DNA from: Ricinus communis
Lineage: Eukaryota > Streptophyta > Magnoliopsida > Malpighiales > Euphorbiaceae
Assembly: GCF_019578655.1 (NCBI RefSeq)
Contig: NC_063261.1
Location: 1,922,001 to 1,986,000 of the forward strand
DNA: 64,000 bases
Direction of reading: 5' to 3'
Part shown: piece by piece, positions 25,399 through 36,728 of the stretch
Layout: the number at the start of each line of letters is the position of its first letter
Position numbering within the stretch: the stretch's first letter is position 1
The notes under the pieces: model-generated
Told to the model about the DNA's origin: nothing
The model's input: the letters and a program-made list of their open reading frames with translations, nothing else
Databases searched by the model: none
Translations under genes and position numbers: made by a program

Positions 25399-27607
25399 TG
25401 TGGATGGCGGTTTCGAGCACGCACCCAAGTGTCTTTAGCAATTATGGCACTATAAGGCTTTTCAACCTAATCAGGAGCATGCTAACTGGTCACTAAGACT
25501 AGTGTGGAGATGGGAGTCGCTACTTGGGTATGGGAGTCGCTACTTGGGTAATCACTGAGACACTTTTACTAATGAGTGACGTTTCTCAGATTCCATAAGA
25601 AGCTTATGCCACAAAGTCCAGAGATGGATCCGGAAGCCTATTTCTTTATTTGTGTATATTAGTCTTTAATTTTATTGTTTAACAAATTATTCGCCATAAG
25701 TGCAAATAATTTATACACAGACATACCAAATAACACACATAGTACACCTAAGTCTAGCCCATTTTTATTCAAGCCCAATCCTTATTAGAATAGTTAGCCT
25801 ATTTTACTAGTTAATTATTTATATGGTCCACCTAGTCTAGCCTAATTATATGTTATGCTTTTGTTTTCCAGCCTTTAGACCTAATGGACTACTTATTATG
25901 AGAAGGCTCATTCATTGTGATCCTTATTCTAATTATATCTAATATCTAACTAAAGCATGCCAAAGTCTGTTGTGTCTACTTAGATTTTAGGAATTTAGGC
26001 CCAGTTTATGTTGATTAGCCTATTAGACTACCAGATTCATATTGGATCTAGTTTAAGTCTAAGTCTTTGTGACCCATTTTAATTAATCAGTCATATAATA
26101 CATATTTAATTAACCATAAAATAAGCAAAATAAATAAAATAAGATAGAAAGTAAAGCCTAATTATTACAACCTGGCCTATAACTAAGATTTTTAAAGAAA
26201 AAGACCTAGAAACTATATAGAAGCCAAACTACATAAAAGATCATCCAAAAAAGCAAAAAATAAAAAATATTTGGCTAGGCATGAACAACTGATTGGCTCT
26301 AGGGTTTCCAGGCCGGTTTTCGTCGTTCGTCATATATTTTTTGAATCTCTAAAGTCAAATTTCACATACATAGACATTAAAATTGATTAGAATAAAGAAT
26401 ATAGGATAAAAAATATTAAAATAAAAACAAAAATATTAACATAAGAACAACGTCTATTAATCGATCAAAGCCCTACACTATTGAAAAACCCTAAGTACTG
26501 TAACTAACAGAAGGCAAATTATTTATGATCATATTAAACATGTCCAATTACTTAATTATAGTAGAAAAATTGATGTAAACATATCATATAATATGTTTCT
26601 AATTAAATCAAAAACCCTAATTGGCAAAATGTCATATTTCAAAACCCTATATTTCTTATTATCATATACAAAATCCAATTAATGTACATATTCACAAAAG
26701 CCCTAATCTAATAATACTGATCATAAATCAAAATCCTAATCATGTTTCTAAAAATAAATAATAAAAAAGAAAAGAAAAAGAGGAACGAAAGAACCGATTT
26801 TATGATGATAGTGAATGTATAATTGAAGGAATCCTTAAGTTATCACCGTGAATGTTGGATCTAGGAGTCTCAGGTGTAGAGAAACCTTTTGTCTATTTAG
26901 AAATAGTTTCCAAAAATGATTCTTTCTTAAGTGGTTGTTTTCTAAAATTGTTCTTTCTTAACTAGCTTGAATCCTCTATTGTCAACTAAGAATGACAGTA
27001 TTTTTCTATCTTTTTCTTCTGAATTTTCTCTTTGTGTTCTCTTTCTCAGTGTCTCTCAAGTATCAATCTCATTTACTGCCAATTTGTAGTTCTTTATTGC
27101 TCCTCAGAACCCTAATTAGCTCTTTCTATTTATAAAAGTAGTGTCTCAAGAAAAATTCTAAAGGAAGCGATAGATTTTAAGAATATATCAATAAATATCT
27201 AATTTTATTTTTCAAATTTAAATAATTATCGATAAAAATGATAATTATAGTCAAGGAAACCTTCTAGAATTTGTATTTGGACATGAAATCATCACAAAAA
27301 ATGACGTCAGAGCGTAAAAAATCCAATCGGCTCTCTATAGAGTCAATTGGCTCTATGCAGAGGGAGCTTTGAAAATTACGATTAGGTCCCTAAATTTATA
27401 AAACTACCGTTTCGACCCTCAATCTTAAGTTTTCTGATAATTAGGTCCAAATTGATTTCAAAAAGGTAATTCCAGCTGGATTAACCTTGACCCTAGCCTC
27501 GAATTTTTCCTGTTCTTCAACTCTCGAAACCCGAGAAGACAGTAACTTTCATCATAGAGTTTTTCATTTTCCCTTCGATATATAAATCTAGAAAAGGAGT
27601 GCTGACA
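25399..27607 (-). repeat. 5' LTR of the Ogre/Tat element
   Basis: 2209 bp, minus sense, from TGTCAGCACTCC at 27607 to ...CCACA at 25399. It contains a perfect local tandem duplication of a 19-bp unit (ATGGGAGTCGCTACTTGGG type) at about 25519-25557. It matches 12395-13976 over its ends but keeps an extra AT-rich segment at about 26400-26760. Confidence 0.85.
25519..25557. repeat. Two-copy 19-bp tandem duplication
   Basis: The unit GGGAGTCGCTACTTGGGTAT is immediately repeated. It is absent at the matching place in the left LTR (about 12510), so it arose after insertion. Confidence 0.9.
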
Positions 27608-27612
27608 GGCAT

Positions 27613-28930
27613 GCTCAAGCCATGTGACCCATCTCACCACATCTGAAATAGACTCCACTAGCCATGAGGCACGGTCCCTGATGTGACTTGCCATACATTT
27701 AATGAGTAGTGGCTCTGGAACTAGAACTGTTATAACCAAAACCTTATCTACTGCCACTGAATCCTTATCTTTAGCATGAATCCTCTACTATCCTTCTGAT
27801 TATGCCTACCCTTCTTGTGAGTACGGTAACCTTTTTCCCCAGCTTGCTAGCTAGAACCATCGGAGTAACCTCCACCACCATAGAATGGCACTGCTGGTTA
27901 TGCACTACTCTGACCATCTATCTTGGTCTTCTTCTTCTTACCCTCATTAGTCCCTTGTTTGAACCCTTGTAGGATCATCTCCATGTGTCTAGCCATATTT
28001 GTCACCTCTAGGAAATTATTCCTCCTAGACTGAACCAAGGAGACAGACTCTAGATAAAGGCTTGAAATGTACTTGTTATTTTTCTACTCCTATGTTCCAG
28101 TAGCATAAGGTGCATAACTACTTAGCTGAACAAACTTTCTAGTATTCTCTGCCACTAACATGTCCTCCTTAACTAATCTCTCGAGCCTCTCTTTGTACTT
28201 TTGCCTCACACTTAAGGGGATGTATTTTTCCTCAAACTTATCTTTAAACTGCCTCCAGGTCATACCATCCAAAAATGGACAAATGTAATCCCTGAACCAC
28301 TAAGAAGCTATCCATTTCAATGAAAAACTTGCAATTTCAATAGTCCTCTCATCCAAACACCTCATGTCTGATGCTCTTTTCTCAACCTCCTTTAGAAAAT
28401 CCAAAAGGTCCCTTGAAACGCCATCGAATTTCATCGACCTCCACTTAGTATATCAAACACAGGAACCTCATCCAAATCTCCAATACCAGACCTACTTCCA
28501 CAACTTTTTAAACCTTGTGCAACCTGCTACTACTGATGAATCAAAAGGTGCTCTAAATCTTACTACACCCTAGTCATACTAGCTACCAATGCATCAATTG
28601 GAACTCCACCAGCACCAAGTGCCTCTTAAGCCTCACCTGGATCCTGTTGGGCTACAGCTCGAGGCCTACCATGCCTCCTAGTATCACTAGTGAATGATGG
28701 TGAGGCTGACTAGGTAGAGACCTTATCATGCGCCGCTGCTACTACTATGACTGCTATAGTTCTCGGCATAACAAAAAACTGAAAATAAATAAGCAAAATA
28801 TCGAAACGACAACAGATTCTTTAACATGTAATGCAAATACTAGAATCAATAAGAACATATAAAGACAGACTCAAACTTAACTCTGTAGTAGCTAAGGAAG
28901 CTAACCTAGGTTGAAGGAAATCTAAACCTA
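27613..28930 (-). pseudogene. Tekay-1 gag remnant
   Basis: Minus strand. The retrotransposon gag block at 28090-28272 has 'MTWRQFKDKFEEKYIPLSV' and 'RKFVQLSSYAPYA'. A zinc knuckle lies at about 27613-27660, reading 'YFRCGEMGHMA' then a stop and 'AC'. Its first cysteine has become tyrosine or phenylalanine and an Arg codon has become a stop. The Ogre element sits right after the last knuckle cysteine. Short plus-strand frames such as 28364-28573 are shadows. Confidence 0.75.
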
Positions 28931-28931
28931 G

Positions 28932-28943
28932 GCTTTGTTACCA
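28932..28943 (-). other. Tekay-1 primer binding site
   Basis: The minus strand reads TGGTAACAAAGC, two changes from TGGTATCAGAGC (initiator Met tRNA). It lies about 4 bp inside the 5' LTR end. Confidence 0.75.
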
Positions 28944-28947
28944 ACTT

Positions 28948-30079
28948 TTTCACGACTCGACTTGTGGGCCTGTGACCGGTGCTAGGGAATGGGTAGGCAT
29001 AAGTCCTATAGTAAGCCTAACATCATAATCCTAATCATGCATACTTATACTCAGCATACCAAAGTCATACTTTAATAATATTTGACATGCACAAACATTC
29101 TACATAATTGTAAGATAAATCTATTTATCAGTAATTCATGTTAACAGGACATTAATTAGTATAACATTTCAAATCATACTAAAACAAATTCTGACATAAA
29201 TACTGTAAAGTTTCTAGATGTCTAATACAGAAATACACAGGAATCAATTACATTGAGCTTGAATATGGAGGAAATCAGGCTGGAATAATAGTAGAGCAAC
29301 AGAAAGTCCTAACTATCACCTGAAAAATTAAATTTTGACACCATCAGTTTTGAGAGTGAGTTAAAATCATAGTATCCAAAAATAATTATAACCAAAATAA
29401 AAAAAGTTATATAAATAGATAAATAAATAAATATGAGTATTTTCATAAACTACTAATCATGTGGCATGTTATTAATTTTGAAAATTCTATTCTTTAATAG
29501 AATCAGGAGGAGAATATTAGCAGAACTCTATATTACAATTATATTAACCATGCTCTCTTATTTTCAATAAGACTAGGGCCAGATAGCAAGGCTTTGCCAG
29601 GGTCCTTAAAATCCAGTCTGATCATTTATTTCCAACTCAACCGACGCTTAAAGAGCCATGCTTGCCTAGGGACTTTTCCTCTAGCAAATTTCTAAATCTT
29701 GTAAGCCTCGAGAAATATGCTCGACTAGGGTATATATATATGCATGTGTGCATCTATGTGTATATATACAATTTTTTTACATGCCTTTGATTAACATGAG
29801 TGTGTATGTTGTCCTCATACAACCTATCAGGCAGCACATTCTACTACCATCCTCATCCTGGATAATATCAAAATTATACCAACAATAGTAATAATAGTAG
29901 TATGAATCATAAAGGTAACAATAATATTATCTAATTTAATATTAAATGTTAAATTTAATAGCATAGGTTAAGACAAATATAATAACCAAAATGCAGTATT
30001 CACAGTAGCAGTAGCAGTAGTAGTACTAATAATACTTATATAACTTTGAGATTAAATTATGACATGATATATGTACTCT
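28948..30079 (-). repeat. 5' LTR of Tekay-1, truncated
   Basis: It matches 6782-7990 of the 3' LTR in order, then stops at 30079 where an Athila-type LTR begins (TGTTAGACAAATTCC). The remaining 0.75 kb of LTR, matching 7990-8727, was not found on the other side of that element, so it has been deleted or rearranged. Confidence 0.8.
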
Positions 30080-30930
30080 TGTTAGACAAATTCCACAAGT
30101 GCATGGATAACAACAAATAGTAAAGAGTGAATATGAGTATAGTTCCCACAAGGAGATTGATTCCAAGTACCAGCCCTAATTTTATTTTGACAGTCTAAAA
30201 GATCGAATAATTATAATTGAATAAATAATTAATAGAAAAAGAAAATTTAAAGCTAAAATGATTCTTTTCTAAAAATTTAATAATTAAAAACTAGAGCCCG
30301 GATTTGTTTCACTAGCTATTACTGAGACAACAAACACATAAAAATAACATCAAAATATCCAAAAGAAATGTAAATATCTAAAAGCATAAAACTAATTAGT
30401 CATCAAGAGCAGTCTCGTCTCCATAGAAAGGAGAATTGAAGCAAAAAGGGTGAAAAGGTAAAGAAGGAAGAGTTAAAAGAAAAGATGACACGAGCATGTT
30501 GTTATCCATGTCGAAGGATTGAGGCTTACATGGTCATGAGTAACTCGTGGATTTTGGCTTGAAAAGCAATTTGAGAGAACACGGCCATGTGCAAAGCCAT
30601 GTGGCTAACCGTGAATGAATCTGGAAATTGAGTTTTAACATGATTCCGAGAGACACGGCCATGTTCAAAGCCATGTGTCTACCTGTGTGTGGTACTGGAT
30701 TTTAAATGTAAATAATGGACATGTGCTCAAAAGATGCAAATAATAACAAGTATCTAAATCTCAGCATGACCAATAACATGGTTGTGTTTGTAGTTGTGTC
30801 TGTCTTTTAATCTACATTTTTTTTCAACGCTCCTCTTCATGTATATGTTGAGAATAAAAGAAAATTAAGCTAAGTAAAGTGAGAGTATAATATAAAAGTA
30901 AAAAAATGAGAACTAGAGTAGAAAATTATT
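30080..30930 (-). repeat. 3' LTR of the deleted Athila-type element
   Basis: The first 250 bp match 32810-33060 closely. Beyond that it carries two copies of an 'ACACGGCCATGT' type segment (about 30579 and 30655), a motif family common in Athila LTRs and also present in scrambled form at 33700-33920. The inner edge near 30930 (ATTGGGTTGCCGCCCAATTA) is approximate. Confidence 0.65.
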
Positions 30931-32785
30931 GGGTTGCCGCCCAATTAGTGCTTATTTAAGGTCATTAGCTTGACCGAACCTCTATGATCTCAATCGGGAT
31001 CTTTGAGTGTGCAAGAGAAAATATTTAGGCTATACTCCCCTGTGTGAAAGAGCTTAAGGCATTGTCTATTGACTTTGAATGTTTCATTTGCCTCGTTTGA
31101 GAGTTTAACAATTCCATGTGAAAGAATTTACTTAATTCTGAAGGGTCTAGACCATCTTAACTTATATGTCTTAGATTGGAAAGAAGCACTAAATCTCCTC
31201 CTTTAAGCTCTTTCTTTTATAGATGCTTATCATGCGACTTCTAAGTTTTTTCTTTGTAAATCTTTCATTCTCATAAGCATCCATCCTAAACTCCTCAAGT
31301 TCCTTAAGTTGGAGAAGTCGCTTAGCTCTCGCATCTTGATTGATGTCATCTTCTTTTACATCATGAACTAAACATGCTTTAAGTGGATCACTAATGAATT
31401 TTTGCTTAAACACTCCTTATGCACAACTCTCTCTCGCATCCACTCTAAAGCACGACCCTATTGATGCGGTTTGCTTTGCCATTTTGAAGATGTCAAACTT
31501 TCTTCTCCAACTTCCAGCTTGATCTTACCCCTTTTTACATCAATATTGCTCCAACTGTAGCAAGAAAAGTTCATCCTAAAATTATAGGGGTTTGAAAGTC
31601 TTCTTCCATCTCTAGAACCACAAAGTCATAAGGGACATAGAATTTCCCAACTTTAACATGTACATCCTCCAAAATTTCTTCGGGATAAACTATGGATCTA
31701 TAAGCTAGTTGGAAGGAAATATTAGTGGGTCAAATATTCAATTTCCTATACAAAGACAAAGGCATTAAAGTTACACTAGCTCCTAAATCATAAAGTGCTT
31801 GACCAATAGAAAATTTACCAACTACACAAGGTATAGTCATACTCCCTAGGTCCTTAAGCTTTGGAGTAAGCTAATTTCTGATAACAATGTTACATTCCTC
31901 ATTCATTAATATGGTCTCATGATCATCCCATTTCCTTTTACTATATATAATGTCCTTGAGGCATTTGGCATACTTTGGCATTTGAGTGACCGCCTCCAAA
32001 AAGGGAATGGTGATGTCTAATTGCTTGAACACTTTCAAAACCTTCTGAAATTTCTTGTCAAGTGTTCCATTATTGATCCTTTAGGAGAATAGCATTTGAG
32101 GGATCTTGGCTTCCTTAGGCTCACGTTGATCACTCTTTAGCATATCACCTTCAGTTACATTTGCTTTGGCTCTTCCCTTGGTTGCTTAATCTTGTGCTCA
32201 ACTTCAGGCAATTATTTTTCACTCCTCAAAGTTACAGCCTTGGCATGCTGCCTAGGATTTTCAGGTTGGCTAGGTAGATGGCCCATTTAGCTTGTGATGC
32301 TATTTAGTGTTTAACATCTTATTATGCTTGGCCAATTGTTCCAACCTTTCTTCTTGTTGCTTTAGACTTGCTTGAACTACTTGTGTTGCCTTGTTTTGGG
32401 ATTGGATGAAGTTCTCCATCATCATCTTGAGGTTTTTCTTGGGTTCGGATTGAGGGTAGGAATTCTTTTACTAAAAACCTAGTGGAGGTGGTGCTTTATA
32501 TCCTTGATTAGCACTGGGATTAGAATTTATTCCTTGATTTGACCATGAGAAATTCAGGTGGTTCCTCCAGCCATTCTTCTATCTCTTTCTCTTTTCTCCT
32601 TTCAATTCTTTCTGCAAGTTTTTGATATTTGAATTTTCTTTCTCTAGTTCAGGATGTTTTGATCTTGTTTGCATAACCAAGAATCAAGTACCTAAAAAGA
32701 AAAGGTAAAAATGATTAAATAACATAAAAATAAATATGTTAGTCTAGTGGGAATAAAAAGTATGCTAATATTGGTATTCTCAATC
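30931..32785 (-). pseudogene. Athila-type gag/protease/integrase-end remnant
   Basis: Minus strand, right to left. The gag C-terminal part (about 32600-32250) has 'NHPNFSWSNQGINSN' and 'LKQQEERLEQLAKHNKML'. The protease region (32010-31500) has 'MPKYAKCLKDIIYSKRKWDD' and 'YDLGASVTLMPLSLYRKL'. The 31413-31189 frame has a protease-RT linker piece 'DPLKACLVHDVKEDDIN' running straight into 'RLLQLKELEEFRMDAYENE', which belongs near the integrase end. RT, RNase H and most of the integrase are therefore deleted. It depended on other elements, if it ever moved in this form. Confidence 0.75.
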
Positions 32786-32803
32786 TCCCCAGCAACGACG
32801 CTA
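32786..32803 (-). other. Athila-type primer binding site (Asp tRNA type)
   Basis: The minus strand reads TAGCGTCGTTGCTGGGGA, three changes from the usual Athila TGGCGCCGTTGCCGGGGA. It sits 6 bp from the right LTR end (32810). Confidence 0.8.
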
Positions 32804-32809
32804 AAAACT

Positions 32810-34010
32810 TGTTAGCCAAATTCCGCAAGTGCACGGATTGCAACAAATAGTAAAAAGTGAATATAAGTATCCTTTCCACAAGGAGATTGATACCAAGTAC
32901 CAGCCCTAATTGTATTTCCACAATCTAACAAGATCAAATAATTGTAATTGAATAAAAAATTAACAAAAAAAGAAAACTTAAAGCTAAAATAATTTCTTTT
33001 TAAAAATCTAATAATTAAAAACTAGAGCCCAAATTTATTTCACTAGTTATTACTCAGATTACAAGATCTTTTCACAATTCAAATCATTAACTTTAGTCAA
33101 GGGTAAATTACTCAAATTACTTAAAGTCTCTTTTGAGCTCATTTAAGAATACCAAAGTCAATTACAGTCTATTTTTATGGTCACGTCAATTAACTAGGGT
33201 TCATTAAGCTCCTTAGCAATTTATTACTCCCTAAAGAATCCGTTTATTTTCGTGATCGAGGTTCCTAAGTTTTACAAGTCTATGATTTGATAAACCATGC
33301 AACTTCTATATTTAATCAGGCCTAAAATTAAATAGAAGAATAATTAAAAGCAACTCATAAAATTGACTGAAAATTAATTCATTGAAAGAAAATAAAGATC
33401 CAACAAGTAATAGACTAGCTACGCAAATCCAAATCCTAAGAAGAGTTTAGCTGTGCATGGCTGTAGCAATACACATAAACATCATTAAAGAAATCAAAGA
33501 AAAAAAAGAAATAGTTAATTCAAACTCTTGAATCTTTGCACAAATCTTCTTGATCTACTTGAATGAATCTGTATCTATAATGATTGTCCCTTTAAAATAG
33601 CTATATGTGCCCCCTTTTATAGCCAAGACTCAAAGAAAATCCTATTTCACCAAATTTCTGAATTTTATATGAAAGAAAGCTCTCTTTTATTCGACAAGGC
33701 TTGGCACACGACCATATCATGTCCTTTGCCTTACGTCTTAGCACACACTCGTGTAAAATGCCATGTTGAACTTTCATAACTTCTTTGATTCTTGCATAAG
33801 CAAGCACGCCTGTGTCATACTCTTCAAAATCTAGAGGTAGACACGGCTTCTAGCATGGTCATGTATCAAGTCATGCTTCCTTATCCTTCTTCCAGTGTGT
33901 AACATGGCCACAAGCACAACCATGTTAGCCATGACATAGCTTTTCATAATCATTTAGGATTCCTTTCTCATCTTTCTTATAAAATGGGAAAAACTTATTT
34001 TTATTTTTTA
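32810..34010 (-). repeat. 5' LTR of the deleted Athila-type element (right edge approximate)
   Basis: Starts on the plus strand as TGTTAGCCAAATTCCGCAAG and matches the left LTR for about 250 bp. It then keeps about 700 bp that the left copy lacks, including a part with 'CACGACCATATCATG' and 'AACATGGCCACAAGC'. Where it ends is uncertain. Confidence 0.6.
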
Positions 34011-34515
34011 GGACTTAGCTACCTAGTTACCTTAGGATTTCCAATATTTTTTCTAGCTATGTAAGATTTTTTTGTTATGCTTTCATTTTGTGATCATAAA
34101 TTTAGATTATGTTTAATTTTAAGTATTTTATTTTTTATTTTATCTAATGTGTTTCTTTTAGTCAATGATGTTTGTTTAAGTATTATTTAAGGTTGGATGG
34201 ATGGTGATTGGTTTTTTATGGTAAATGTGCATTCTAAAATATCCATTAAGTATTATATTTTTTCTACTTGATTTTTATGTTAATATATGCCAATGACTTT
34301 GAAGGAAATGTCTAAAATAAGTTCGGGAAAGGAAATAGAATAATTCTTTTATTTTAATTAATATACCATGTGTTTAGTAATTTTGGTTAAATTTTATAAA
34401 ATCTTAAATCTTTCTGCTTAGCTTTTTGTTATTATTCTATATAAGAATTAATAAAAAAATGCTACTGTGTTTAATTATTGAACTCTTGAGTTAATATTTA
34501 ACATATATGTATATG
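34011..34515. other. AT-rich stretch, nothing recognised
   Basis: No open frame or known repeat was seen. It holds the 15-bp word AACTCTTGAGTTAAT (34481-34495), which recurs at 47369-47383 on the other side of Tekay-2. Confidence 0.4.
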
Positions 34516-36728
34516 TGTCACAGCCGTATTTTAAATAATAATTAATATGCATTAGCATCTCATTAAACATGTTATTTGCATCATAATTTTATGCAACACC
34601 TTTCACTATATTAATTGGTAGAAGGATATATGAGTGTAGTAGAGTTTATGGATATTTTAATTAAGTGAGGACAAAATTGTAAGGATAGTTAGAGGAATTA
34701 TTTATAGTATAAGTTTGAGTGAGGGGTTAATTGATTGATAGAATTTATAGTGAGGGTTGTATGGGGAGGAAAGTCATAAGGACAAGTGACACCTTAAAGA
34801 GAGTGATAAGTGGAAATAATAATAATAATAATAATAATATAAATAATAATAATATGAAAAGGTAAGTGCGGAATCTCTACCATCACCACTTCATTTTCTT
34901 TTCTTCCTTTTCTTTTCTTCCTTTCTTCTTCTATTCCTTTTTTCCTTTTTCTCAAACTCTATTAACATCATTTGAAGCTTTTGATAGAGAAAATAATTAA
35001 GGTTTGGAGAAAGTTTCATTATTAATAGACTTAATTGAAGAGCAAGAAGCTTAATAGAGGTGAGTTTATCTTTAATTATCTATTTGAGTGAACAAATTAG
35101 GTTTTTGGGTAATTTGGGAAAAACTTGATTTGAACCTGTAGTACTGTAATTAGGACATAATATAGCATGAATCATTTGTAATTTTGTGGAAAAACATATC
35201 ATTTGATGTTTGATTACATAAATTGTAGATATTTGCATGTTGCTTATTTTTTACCAATGTAGAATAGTCTCGGTATTTTAACTATAACTTGAGTTATACA
35301 AGTCCAAATTTAGTTAATTTAGTGTCTATCAAACCTTTAAGATGTTATCTATAATCCTACAAAATTGCATGAGAAATTTCATCCATTTATTTGGTCGCTC
35401 GAGAGACAACATTTTACTGCTCTGCTAAAATGGGAATTGGAGCAGTTGTACTAAAATTATCGTAACTTTCTTTATATAAATGATTTTAAGGTGATTTTTG
35501 TTGATAAACTTTGTAAATGGATCTAACTATAATTATGAAAAAGATGAGAGTTTTATTATTTGTATATAACTTCTGGCATAATTTTAAATTTAGTACCTGT
35601 AAGCTACCTATAAAAACAAACACGCTATCATATTATCATTCATCTTATGCATCATATTAAATCAGGTATAGATGATCATTTGGTGAATTGGGATATTTTT
35701 AGGAGATTGAGGACTGATATATATATATATATGTATATGTCTTGTTATTGAATTGTACATTGTATTGAATATGTGAATAGGTATGTCCAAGGGTAAGGAA
35801 GTGGTAAGAAGAGAGGAATAGGACTACCTTGTTGTCCTATAAATTTTTATAAGTATTTAACATACTAAACTTTGTGTATATTGAGTAGGAATTGCTATAT
35901 TTGATTATTTGACATGTTCTTGGTTGATTGAGTTGGCGTTTGCTATGCTTTTGGCTTGTTTAGTTGTAATGAATAAATTGATACTTGTGAATTATAAATT
36001 GGATGAGAATTGATTGTAATGTGTTGTGAAGTGAATTGATTGTGATGTGTTATAAAGTGAAGTGAATTAATTATGATCTGGGGAAAGGATGACTTTCAGA
36101 TTGATGCGTGCATGATCAGGAAAGCTAAGCCGGGTTGATAGCTACACTAGTATGTGAGATGACAAGACTGAGCCGGGCGGATAATCTCGTGAGGTAGCCA
36201 CTAAAACGTGAATTATGTGAGGAAATGTGAGGTTAAATCATCCGACCCTAATTTTATGATAATTATTGTAAAATGGAATTGTTTGTTTGGTTGAAATATT
36301 GAACTCGTTGAGTTTGAAATTATTTGTGAATTAATTGTATTATTTATGTGCTTAATATAACTTGAGTAATTTTTTCCTAATATACTATTGTTTAGTAAAT
36401 TAAATGCTTATTGAGTTGCTAGCTCATCCTTTGGCAATATTTTTTTTTTCTTTCAAGGATAGCACAGTTATAGATATCTTTAGTTGTGCATTACTCCCTT
36501 TTGCATCAGTTAGCATTATGAGGTGAGCTATAGGAGTTGTCTCAAGCATAAGGGCATTTGGGATACTTGTGTGTATTTAACTTATGTATATTAAGCTTGT
36601 GATGCTACATAAGTTTATAAATATATGTTGGAATTATGTAATAATATACGTTTATAAAGTTAAAAATATTTCTTATTAATACTAGTTTGGTAAACTTTTC
36701 ACTATATTTTCTTTATGAAATGTTTTTA
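34516..36728 (+). repeat. Tekay-2 LTR, left copy, end missing
   Basis: Matches 45102-47240 of the 3' LTR throughout, including the GGGGAAAGGATGACTTTC and GCTCATCC..TTGGCAATATTT segments. It stops after ...ATGTTTTTAG at 36728, about 120 bp short of the LTR end, where sequence continues in inverted orientation. Contains a short AAT run near 34820. Confidence 0.85.

Larger units (their letters stand above)
12395..27607 (-). mobile_element. Ogre/Tat-lineage Ty3-gypsy element nested in Tekay-1
   Basis: 15.2 kb, minus sense. The 5' LTR is 25399-27607, the primer binding site is at 25381-25397, gag is about 22800-24560, pol is about 18139-22120, and the 3' LTR is 12395-13976. A plus-strand (antisense) extra gene lies at 14748-17282. 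Target duplication is GGTAT (12390-12394) against GGCAT (27608-27612), one transition apart. Removing the insert and one duplication restores the Tekay-1 zinc knuckle in frame up to its last Cys-Pro. The second RNase H, the Arg-type primer site TGGCGACT and the very long body are Tat/Ogre traits. All coding parts are broken. Confidence 0.85.
6782..30079 (-). mobile_element. Tekay-1: chromovirus (Ty3-gypsy, Tekay/Del type), interrupted
   Basis: A minus-strand element. Its 5' LTR lies on the right (28948-30079, truncated), followed by a primer binding site (28932-28943) and gag (27613-28930). A nested Ogre insertion (12395-27607) comes next, then PR-RT-RNaseH-integrase-chromodomain (8728-12389) and the 3' LTR (6782-8727). 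The LTR starts TGTAATACCC and ends in a form of GTCGTGACA, usual for this lineage. A third LTR of the same family stands alone at 54249-57096. Every coding region is broken. Confidence 0.85.
30080..34010 (-). mobile_element. Deleted Athila-type Ty3-gypsy element inserted in the Tekay-1 LTR
   Basis: Minus sense. The LTR start TGTTAGACAAATTCCACAAG (30080) recurs at 32810 as TGTTAGCCAAATTCCGCAAG, with an Asp-type primer binding site beside the right copy. The two LTRs differ by large indels after about 250 bp. The interior (about 30930-32785) keeps only the gag end, protease and fragments of pol. The right end is uncertain (33950-34480) because the LTR copies do not align there, and no target duplication was found. 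Confidence 0.7.
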
